The notes under the pieces: generated by a model
The model's input: the letters and a program-made list of their open reading frames with translations, nothing else
Told to the model about the DNA's origin: nothing
The model's database searches: none
In this document: one piece after another, positions 1 through 5,137 of the stretch
How positions within the stretch are numbered: the first letter of the stretch is position 1
How the letters are laid out: every line of letters begins with the position of its first letter
Made by a program: the position numbers and the translations under genes
Source of the DNA: Prosthecobacter sp.
GTDB lineage: Bacteria > Verrucomicrobiota > Verrucomicrobiia > Verrucomicrobiales > Verrucomicrobiaceae
Length of the DNA: 5,988 nt
Direction of reading: 5' to 3'
Assembly: GCA_025869455.1 (NCBI GenBank)
Contig: JAOZVT010000745.1
Span: forward strand, 1 to 5,988

Positions 1-18
1 ATGCCGTATCCCAGAATC

Positions 19-56
19 CCTGCAACTCCTTTCTGCTCTTTTTTGCAGGTTTTTTT
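19..56 (+). terminator. candidate intrinsic terminator (rightward)
   Basis: A perfect 7-base inverted repeat (CCTGCAA at 19-25, TTGCAGG at 43-49) encloses a 17-base pyrimidine-rich loop and is followed at once by seven T residues at 50-56. This fits a rho-independent terminator reading rightward. The loop is long for the class, so confidence is limited. It would serve a gene lying left of the window. Confidence 0.4.
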
Positions 57-66
57 ACACCTCCCA

Positions 67-86
67 GGTCTTTTGACCCCTTTTTT
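67..86 (+). terminator. short hairpin plus T6, weak terminator candidate
   Basis: GGTC (67-70), a TTTT loop and GACC (75-78) form a four-base stem, followed by CC and six T residues at 81-86. The stem is short. The arrangement is a reduced copy of the stronger hairpin at 166-181, which uses the same loop and related stem letters. It may be a secondary terminator or a decayed duplicate. Confidence 0.3.
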
Positions 87-88
87 GC

Positions 89-108
89 CCAAAAACGGCT
101 GTTTTTGG
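89..108. repeat. 8-base inverted repeat (hairpin)
   Basis: CCAAAAAC (89-96) and GTTTTTGG (101-108) are exact reverse complements around a GGCT loop. The T run lies before the hairpin on the plus strand, so it is not a classical rightward terminator. It adds to the cluster of stem-loops between the window start and the leftward gene. Confidence 0.5.
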
Positions 109-161
109 TGTTCTGTGACTTTTGTGAGGCCGTGTTTTCCCATTTTTGGCCAAACTTCTCT

Positions 162-187
162 AAAAAGGTCCTTTTGGACCTCTTTTT
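162..187 (-). terminator. bidirectional intrinsic terminator
   Basis: AGGTCC (166-171), a TTTT loop and GGACCT (176-181) form a perfect six-base stem. On the plus strand it is followed by CTTTTT. On the minus strand the A run at 162-166 reads as TTTTT after the hairpin. It lies 17 bases past the stop codon of the leftward TVP38/TMEM64-family gene, so it most likely terminates that transcript. Its symmetry would let it also stop rightward transcription. Confidence 0.7.
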
Positions 188-203
188 GACTAACCAATAT
201 TGA

Positions 204-962
204 TTATAAGCTCTTTGCCTTTTGGCTGAAGCGCCAAACTAGCCATCCAACCACATTCACCACGGCTAAAGCGCCTAACAATTGAGTGAGTGATTGGGCC
301 AGAGATCCTTTGCCCAGCCCGCTGCCTACTAATGTGAAGGCGATGTTCAGGGGCAGGTAGCCAGTCAAGGTGCCCATGAAGAAGGTGGAATGCGCCACTT
401 CCGTGACGCCTAACAGCACATTCAGTACGAGTCCTGGAAGCATCATTTGCCTGACCCAAAAGACTTTTAGCCAGGAAGGCTTCTCCAGCATCTTCTTCAG
501 CCAGGGCCAGCGCTCTGCGCGCGCCAGCACCGCATGGCGCGCCCCAGCACGGGTCATCAAAAAAGCGCCGTATGATCCTAATGTGGAGCCTAGCAGGGAG
601 AGTCCCATGCCTTCGACAAAACCAAAAATGAGCCCAGCACCAGCGCACAATGGCAGGCGAGGCAGACCAATCATGACGGCGGCGGCGCAGGTGAGAAGGA
701 AGCTGCCGTGAGCGACCCAGCCCAGTTTATCGACAAATTCCTTCCAGACTTGGACGTTGGTGACCCAGGCCTTCAACGGGGTGAAGTGAGCCAACAGCAT
801 GAATAAGGCAAAGACGATGACGAGAACCAGGATACGCCTGTTTTCACGCCCCATCGATTTGGTGGTCTCTGCTTCTAGCAGGGCACCCAGAGATTGATCA
901 TTGGCTTCGAGATTCGTGGTAGGAGCCGCTGGTTTCGGCTGATCTGAGTCTATTCCGTTCAT
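204..962 (-). CDS. TVP38/TMEM64 family (VTT-domain) membrane protein
   Basis: This encodes a 252-residue integral inner-membrane protein of the TVP38/TMEM64 (SNARE-associated, VTT) family, relatives of DedA. Eukaryotic and some bacterial members act in lipid movement or membrane homeostasis; the substrate here is unknown. A hydrophilic N-terminus (1-42) is followed by a membrane helix at about 44-60, then the VTT core at about 98-220. The core begins GLPRLPL and includes GAGLIFG (108-114), a Gly-rich stretch (120-133) and an R-x-G-A-R segment (138-142), typical of the half-membrane-inserting region. Further hydrophobic segments lie at about 168-188, 196-215 and 226-243, and the tail is basic (KAK). 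The ATG at 962 is the first start; no clear Shine-Dalgarno precedes it. Met37 is a possible internal start but would remove only the soluble tail. The gene is transcribed away from the DUF3500-like gene. Family call is firm, function unknown. Confidence 0.88.
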   Translation of the reverse strand: MNGIDSDQPKPAAPTTNLEANDQSLGALLEAETTKSMGRENRRILVLVIVFALFMLLAHFTPLKAWVTNVQVWKEFVDKLGWVAHGSFLLTCAAAVMIGLPRLPLCAGAGLIFGFVEGMGLSLLGSTLGSYGAFLMTRAGARHAVLARAERWPWLKKMLEKPSWLKVFWVRQMMLPGLVLNVLLGVTEVAHSTFFMGTLTGYLPLNIAFTLVGSGLGKGSLAQSLTQLLGALAVVNVVGWLVWRFSQKAKSL

Positions 963-963
963 T

Positions 964-1060
964 TAGTGGCAATCAGCGCTGGTGTGTGGCCTTCTCAAGA
1001 AAGATTGTGCAGCATTATCTCAAAGCAGGCGGCTTTTGTTACGTTTCAATATTGCCACTA
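964..1060. repeat. 10-base inverted repeat spanning divergent intergenic region
   Basis: TAGTGGCAAT at 964-973 is the exact reverse complement of ATTGCCACTA at 1051-1060. Each arm directly abuts a start codon: the leftward ATG at 962 and the rightward ATG at 1060, whose A is the last base of the right arm. Each gene would therefore begin with the same sequence just before its start codon. The candidate leftward promoter lies between the arms. Possible roles are paired operator half-sites or a shared leader element; which one is inference. Confidence 0.6.
1014..1042 (-). promoter_or_regulatory. candidate sigma70-type promoter for the leftward gene
   Basis: Read on the minus strand, GTAACA (plus coordinates 1037-1042) resembles the -35 box in four of six positions, and GATAAT (1014-1019) resembles the -10 box in five of six, with a 17-base spacer. 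Transcription would begin near 1007 and give a leader of about 45 bases before the ATG at 962. It lies between the two arms of the inverted repeat. I see no comparably good rightward promoter in this gap. Confidence 0.4.
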
Positions 1061-2031
1061 TGAATGCAGACTCTCTTTCACGCCGTCAGTTTATTCTCCG
1101 CAGTGGTCAAGCGGCTATGGCGGGTTTAGCCACTGCGTCAAGCTTGGCTACAGATACTACCTCCCCGCGTTCTGAAACCTTGGTTCAGCAACTTTACGGT
1201 AGTTTAAAGGAGAAACAGAAACGATTGATCTGCTTTGGTTGGGATGATCCACGCCGTCTGAAGGTGGATAACAATTGGCACATCACCCCGGAAAAGCTGC
1301 GCGATGTCCTAAAACCGGACCAGCAAGATCTCGTCCGCCAGATTTTTGATGGCTTGCACAGCGATGAGTATAAGAAGGAAGTGTGGCGGCAATTTGATCA
1401 GGACAATAAGAGTGACGGTGGCTTTGCTAGTTCTTCGATCGCACTGTTTGGTGCTCCAGGTAGTGGCAAGTTTGAGTTTGTACTGACAGGGCGACACTGC
1501 ACCCGGCGCTGCGATGGTGACAGTGAAGCGGGCACTGCTTTTGGCGGACCTATCTTTTACGGACATGCGGCCAAAGGTTTCTACGAGAAGCCAGATCACC
1601 CTGGAAATGCCTATTGGTTTCAGGCCAAACGGGCCAATGAAGTTTTCCAAGCTTTAAGTGGCCAGCAGCGTGAGATGGCGCTGCTTGGTGACTCCCGCGA
1701 AGAGGCAGGAAACGAAACCGTGAAGCTGACGGGAAGCTTGGCGGGATTAGACGGGATTCCCATGACGGAACTCACGGCAGATCAAAAAGGGCTGGTACGA
1801 CAGGTGATTGGTGATCTTCTGGCCCCCTTCCGCAAGGAGGATGCACAGGAGTCTCTCAAATACATTGAGGCGGCTGGATTTGACCACCTGCACATGGCTT
1901 TCTACAAAAACCAAGATTTGGGCCATGACCAAGTGTGGGATGTTTGGCAGATTGAGGGTCCTTCCATGATCTGGTATTTCCGGGGAGACCCTCATGTGCA
2001 TTGCTGGGCGCACATCAAAGATAAAGCGTAA
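1060..2031 (+). CDS. Tat-exported DUF3500-like protein
   Basis: The protein has 323 residues from the ATG at 1060. Residues 7-13 read SRRQFIL, a good twin-arginine motif, followed by a weakly hydrophobic Ala/Gly-rich segment to about residue 30, so a folded protein is probably exported to the periplasm through Tat. The mature part resembles the DUF3500 family, whose function is unknown: an N-terminal D-x-x-R segment with NNWHITP (about 71-77), FGAPG (130-134), a GRH motif (144-146), a paired-helix region ending in SGQQRE, and a C-terminal IEGP segment ending in an H-x-H pair (312 and 314) plus His318. The His cluster could bind metal, but that is inference. The open frame extends upstream to a GTG at 982, but that start would bury the Tat motif 26 residues in, so 1060 is preferred. 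No Shine-Dalgarno precedes it. The next gene starts 33 bases after the stop and may be co-transcribed. The family assignment is from memory of motifs. Confidence 0.8.
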   Translation: MNADSLSRRQFILRSGQAAMAGLATASSLATDTTSPRSETLVQQLYGSLKEKQKRLICFGWDDPRRLKVDNNWHITPEKLRDVLKPDQQDLVRQIFDGLHSDEYKKEVWRQFDQDNKSDGGFASSSIALFGAPGSGKFEFVLTGRHCTRRCDGDSEAGTAFGGPIFYGHAAKGFYEKPDHPGNAYWFQAKRANEVFQALSGQQREMALLGDSREEAGNETVKLTGSLAGLDGIPMTELTADQKGLVRQVIGDLLAPFRKEDAQESLKYIEAAGFDHLHMAFYKNQDLGHDQVWDVWQIEGPSMIWYFRGDPHVHCWAHIKDKA

Positions 2032-2048
2032 AAATTAAGTCTAGCCCC

Positions 2049-2054
2049 TTGACA
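2049..2054 (+). promoter_or_regulatory. isolated perfect -35-like hexamer TTGACA
   Basis: A consensus TTGACA sits between the DUF3500-like stop and the GYF_2 gene. No convincing -10 hexamer follows at 16-18 bases (the sequence there is CGAACT-like), so promoter activity is doubtful. If it does work, transcription would start downstream of the TTG at 2065 and favour the alternative TTG start at 2107. Confidence 0.2.
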
Positions 2055-2064
2055 GGCGCGGGAG

Positions 2065-2661
2065 TTGCTAACGAACTTACATCGTTACTCAACTAACCCT
2101 ACTGCCTTGGAAGCAAATTACTACATCTCAAAAGGTCAAAAGGTCGTCGGCCCCTGCAGCCTTGATGATCTGTTCAGCTATTTGGCTTATGGTTCCATGA
2201 GAGACAGTGATCTCGTGAGACGGGAAGGAAGCACGGAGTGGACGCCCTTACGGTCTCTGGAGGAATTTCAGTCCACTGACCCTGCTACGGCGCGTGATAT
2301 CACCACCCGCCGCCGCACGGCACGCTATCGCGATTATACAAAGGTGCCTGAAAATCGCCGAGGTAGTGTGATCCTCATGCGCTTGATCGTTGGTTTTTTT
2401 CTTTTCCCCCCATTGCTTTGGAAAGGAGCGATCTGCGTGTTTCAAGATCGTATTTATTCAGGGAAAACGGATGCGAAGGGTTATTTGCTGTGCTGGCCAC
2501 GCTGGATCGAGCCTGTGGTTTCAGGCATGCTCGTCCTCAATGGGCTACTGTGTGCCAGTCTAGTCTGGTGGGTGTGGAAAGAGGCCACCCCCATCGCGCG
2601 TGAGTTAGCTGCCTTTTTTTCCACGGGGATTACAGATCTGCAGGATTGGCTGGGCAAATAA
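2065..2661 (+). CDS. GYF_2 (DUF4339) domain membrane protein
   Basis: This encodes up to 198 residues. Residues about 19-64 form a GYF_2/DUF4339 domain: paired Tyr in NYYISKG, then GPCSLDDL (29-36), a Gly at 43 and EGSTEW ending in Trp59. Such domains are thought to mediate protein contacts in bacterial membrane proteins; the ligand is unknown. A basic linker (RRRTARYR, about 82-89) leads to two membrane segments at about 102-125 and 150-172, with an ordinary soluble loop between them and a short amphipathic tail. The basic linker suggests that the GYF domain faces the cytoplasm. The start is uncertain: an in-frame stop at 2050 excludes anything further upstream, and the first ATG (codon 45) would destroy the domain. 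A TTG at 2065 or at 2107 must therefore be used. The 2107 start gives a protein beginning just before the domain, usual for this family. The 33-base gap suggests an operon with the upstream Tat-exported protein. Confidence 0.78.
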   Translation: MLTNLHRYSTNPTALEANYYISKGQKVVGPCSLDDLFSYLAYGSMRDSDLVRREGSTEWTPLRSLEEFQSTDPATARDITTRRRTARYRDYTKVPENRRGSVILMRLIVGFFLFPPLLWKGAICVFQDRIYSGKTDAKGYLLCWPRWIEPVVSGMLVLNGLLCASLVWWVWKEATPIARELAAFFSTGITDLQDWLGK

Positions 2662-2787
2662 GCTGACTTGCTGCGTCACAAAGATGGATTCTGGTGTAGC
2701 CCGGAATGTTTGATTTTTAACAAAAACAAACAATTTCATTGCCTTTAACACTATGGAAAATATAATAGATGTAGTTTTGGTAACCTT
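2662..2787. other. intergenic region upstream of secretin
   Basis: These 126 bases separate the GYF_2 gene from the secretin gene. No hairpin terminator is evident after the GYF_2 stop. The right half is A/T-rich, especially 2709-2740, and leads into the promoter at 2739-2766. The A/T tract could act as an UP-like element. Small open frames from ATGs at 2753 and 2769 are out of frame with the secretin and lack supporting signals. Confidence 0.5.
2739..2766 (+). promoter_or_regulatory. sigma70-type promoter for the secretin gene
   Basis: A perfect TATAAT at 2761-2766 follows TTGCCT (2739-2744, four of six to TTGACA) with a 16-base spacer, and an A/T-rich tract lies upstream. Transcription would begin near 2773, only about 15 bases before the ATG at 2788. 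This fits the lack of any Shine-Dalgarno site before that codon. It is the best promoter in the window and implies that the secretin is transcribed independently of the GYF_2 gene. Confidence 0.6.
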
Positions 2788-5043
2788 ATGGCTGTTTCAT
2801 CAGATCATTTCTCACCTCGGCTGGCCTCTAAACGGCTGCTGATAGCTTTGGCTTTGGGGGCCTTGATCCTAGCCAGATGCTACGCTCAACCGAGCGTTTT
2901 GGACAATGACAGCGCAACCATCAAGGTGAATTTCCCCAGCACTCCGGTGCAGGCGATCATTCCTTTTTACACCCAGATCACTGGCAAAAAGATCATTCTG
3001 GACTCTGCTTTGCAGGGCGAGCCCTTACGCATCATCGCGCCTGAGCCCTTGACCCGCCGTGAGGCTGTGGCGTTTATCGAGGCCACACTTTTGCTGAATG
3101 GTTATGCCATCATCCCGGTGAATGACACGACGGTGAAGCTGATCCACCACAGTGGCGGCAAGAGCCCAACGCCAGAAGGCCTGAAGGTCTATAACTCGAT
3201 CAAAGACCTGCCGGACAACGAAGAGTTATGCCACTTTGTGATGCCGCTGGAGCATATCTCCCCCGATGAAGCGTCCAAGGCATTTCAACAGGTGATCAAA
3301 CTTCATAGCTATGGAGCCATCATGCCCATGAAAAATGCGGCGGCTCTGATCATCACGGAAAACAGTACCACCATCCGCAGCATCTATGAGATCGCACAGG
3401 TTATCGACGTCCCGCCAGCAGAGATCGCCAATGAGATGATCCAGCTGGAGCGCAGTGATGCCGAGAGCATTGCCGAGATCATCAATGAAATTTATGCGGA
3501 GGAGGAAAAGACCGATTCTGCCGCTACTCAAACGGCACCGGCTCCACCCGCAGTGCAGGCCAATGGAGCCCGCGCACCGGCGGTGAATCCCATGGGCATC
3601 GCCAATACGGCCAACACGAATCCAAGCGTCGCCAAGGTGAAGGTCATTCCACATCGGCGCACGAACAGCATTTTGGTGATCGCCCGGCCCGTGGACATCA
3701 CGTACATTCGCGGATTGGTGGAAAAGCTGGATCAGCAGGCAGGCAACGTGACTTTTCTCAAGCGCAAGCTGGCCTACCTGGATGTGGGGGACTTTCTGCC
3801 TGTGGCATACAATGCTCTGGCCAAAGACACCGACATCCAAAGCGAAAGTGGCGCGGTGTCCTCAGGGGGAGGAACACGCGGCAGCAGTAGCCGGCGCCCC
3901 AGTGCCAGTTCGAATACACCTTCAACAGATTCGGCACGGGAAAACAGTGGTTACAACAATGACTACGGTCAGGCTGGGTTTGGCAGCAATGGTCAAAATA
4001 GCCGCACCGAACGCAGTCTGCTGGACGACCCTGATGCCATTTCGGCCCCTGAATCTCTGGTGGTGGGGAAAACGCTGCTCATTGCAGATCCTCAATCGAA
4101 CAGCCTCGTCGTCAGTGGCTCGCCAGAACACATCGCGGTGATTGATCAGCTCATTCAAGAAATGGATGTGCGGCCACAGCAGGTGTACATTAGCACCATC
4201 ATTGGCCAGTTGAATCTGGGAGGAGACTTTAACTACGGGTTCGATTTCCTGAATCTGCTGGATGATTTCACCCTTCGTCAGAAGAATGTCACCAATGCCA
4301 CAGGCTCCACTACTGTGGCGGGAGCTCTGGACATTCCGTTTAACATGGAACACTTCGGCGCTGGATCGATGAGCTTCTATGGCCAGCTCGGGTCCCTGAG
4401 TCGGTATGTGAATCTGCTGGAAGGAAATAAGAACTTCAAAGTGCTGTCCAGTCCCAGCATGTACACGACGAACAATGGCAAAGCTGTTATTTCAAGTGGC
4501 CAACGCATTGCCGTTCCCGTCAATATCCTGTCCAACGCCGGGATCAATAACATCGCCTCCACGAGCGCCAGCATTGACTACCGGGATGTGGTCCTAAAAC
4601 TGGAAGTGGTGCCTTTGATCAACAATGACAATGAAGTCACGCTGCGAATCGCCCAAGTGAATGACAACATCGTGGGTGAACAAACCATTTCAGGCAACAC
4701 GGTACCGACCATCAGTACGCAAGAACTGCTGACAACCGTCACCGTGCGTGATGGAGCCACTGTCGTTCTGGGTGGACTCATCACTGAACGAACGGGGAAC
4801 AGCGAGCGCGGAGGCATCTTCCTACGTCGGATTCCTGTCTTGAAACATCTCTTTGGCACAACGGAGAAAACCACCTCTCGTGATGAACTGCTGATCTTCA
4901 TTCAACCGAAAATCATCAATTCCACCGCCCATCTGGACAGCCCGAATAACATAGAAGCCAAACGGTCCCGCATCATGGAAGAAACACTCCGCTTTGGGGT
5001 GCCTCTGGATCAGGTGCCGAGAGCGGAACCCGCTGGAAAGTAA
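2788..5043 (+). CDS. type II secretion GspD/PilQ-type secretin
   Basis: The protein has 751 residues and should form the multimeric outer-membrane channel of a type II secretion or pilus-like system. A basic N-terminus (Arg11, Lys15, Arg16) precedes a hydrophobic signal core (17-29) with probable cleavage after Ala33 (CYA-QP). Order of parts: N0 (about 44-121), N1 (147-208), N2 (212-318) interrupted by an Ala/Pro-rich insert (about 240-280), N3 (320-461) interrupted by a Ser/Gly/Asn-rich insert (about 352-412), and the secretin barrel (464-712). Hallmarks are LIADPQSNSLVVSG (431-444), VLSSPSMYTTNNGKAVISSG (552-571), VVLKLEVVPLI (601-611), VVLGGLI (659-665), and IPVL--LF with the terminal LLIFIQPKII. 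The usual VP-LG-IP-LG-LF stretch is altered to GIFLRRIPVLKHLF (676-689). The tail (713-751) is charged; no pilotin-binding motif is recognised. An in-frame stop at 2746 makes ATG 2788 the first start. No other secretion genes adjoin. GspD and PilQ cannot be separated with certainty, though N0-N1-N2-N3 order favours GspD. Confidence 0.93.
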   Translation: MAVSSDHFSPRLASKRLLIALALGALILARCYAQPSVLDNDSATIKVNFPSTPVQAIIPFYTQITGKKIILDSALQGEPLRIIAPEPLTRREAVAFIEATLLLNGYAIIPVNDTTVKLIHHSGGKSPTPEGLKVYNSIKDLPDNEELCHFVMPLEHISPDEASKAFQQVIKLHSYGAIMPMKNAAALIITENSTTIRSIYEIAQVIDVPPAEIANEMIQLERSDAESIAEIINEIYAEEEKTDSAATQTAPAPPAVQANGARAPAVNPMGIANTANTNPSVAKVKVIPHRRTNSILVIARPVDITYIRGLVEKLDQQAGNVTFLKRKLAYLDVGDFLPVAYNALAKDTDIQSESGAVSSGGGTRGSSSRRPSASSNTPSTDSARENSGYNNDYGQAGFGSNGQNSRTERSLLDDPDAISAPESLVVGKTLLIADPQSNSLVVSGSPEHIAVIDQLIQEMDVRPQQVYISTIIGQLNLGGDFNYGFDFLNLLDDFTLRQKNVTNATGSTTVAGALDIPFNMEHFGAGSMSFYGQLGSLSRYVNLLEGNKNFKVLSSPSMYTTNNGKAVISSGQRIAVPVNILSNAGINNIASTSASIDYRDVVLKLEVVPLINNDNEVTLRIAQVNDNIVGEQTISGNTVPTISTQELLTTVTVRDGATVVLGGLITERTGNSERGGIFLRRIPVLKHLFGTTEKTTSRDELLIFIQPKIINSTAHLDSPNNIEAKRSRIMEETLRFGVPLDQVPRAEPAGK

Positions 5044-5093
5044 AATGTAGGCGGATTAAGTGGGAATCTAAGGCAAGACTGTGACTTTTCTCT

Positions 5094-5123
5094 TTGCCAC
5101 AAACTGTCAGCACGTGGCATAAA
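5094..5123 (+). promoter_or_regulatory. candidate promoter for the membrane protein gene
   Basis: TTGCCA (5094-5099, five of six to the -35 consensus) and CATAAA (5118-5123, four of six to the -10 consensus) are separated by 18 bases. The start of transcription would fall near 5130, about eight bases before the ATG at 5138, again a very short leader. The -35 box shares its first letters (TTGCC) with that of the secretin promoter. The evidence is sequence resemblance only. Confidence 0.35.
5095..5119. repeat. TGCCAC/GTGGCA inverted repeat (possible operator or hairpin)
   Basis: TGCCAC (5095-5100) and GTGGCA (5114-5119) are exact reverse complements 13 bases apart. No T tract follows on the plus strand, so it is not a standard terminator for the secretin gene. 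It overlaps the candidate promoter boxes, which suits an operator. The same six bases occur in both arms of the inverted repeat at 964-1060. Confidence 0.4.
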
Positions 5124-5137
5124 AGGTTACTCTCTTC

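Larger units (their letters stand above)
1..203. other. T-rich non-coding region with clustered hairpins
   Basis: This stretch precedes the end of the leftward gene and contains no credible gene. A 62-codon open frame spans 1-189, but its translation is low in complexity and rich in Phe, Pro and Cys, as expected from T/C-rich DNA. The plus strand is full of T runs and short inverted repeats: 19-25 with 43-49, 67-70 with 75-78, 89-96 with 101-108, and 166-171 with 176-181. The most economical reading is a terminator zone, with a rightward gene ending at or before the window start and the leftward gene ending at 204. Confidence 0.6.

Noticed and set aside
1..189. Open frame of 62 codons starting at the first base of the window
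   Set aside because: The DNA is T/C-rich and filled with hairpins, the translation is low in complexity with no domain or ribosome site, and it overlaps the terminator structures.
190..648. Minus-strand 152-codon frame overlapping the TVP38/TMEM64 gene in another frame
   Set aside because: Its translation is Arg/His/Cys-rich with no recognisable domain, while the overlapping frame encodes a clear membrane-protein family.
982..1059. Upstream GTG start extending the DUF3500-like protein by 26 residues
   Set aside because: It would place the twin-arginine motif far from the N-terminus and translate through the inverted repeat and candidate leftward promoter; the ATG at 1060 gives a standard Tat signal.
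2394..2411. Homopolymer runs (T7, T4, C6) in the GYF_2 gene as a possible programmed frameshift site
   Set aside because: The runs encode the Phe/Pro/Leu residues of an expected membrane helix, and the zero frame continues with a second good helix to a normal stop; no stimulatory structure is evident.
2866..2889. Possible lipoprotein signal (L-A-R-C) in the secretin leader
   Set aside because: The residue before Cys is Arg, which does not fit a lipobox; cleavage by signal peptidase I after CYA is more likely.
3226..4353. Long minus-strand frames (3226-3840 and 3922-4353) opposite the secretin
   Set aside because: They are antisense shadows of a strongly supported secretin frame, with His/Cys-rich, domain-free translations.
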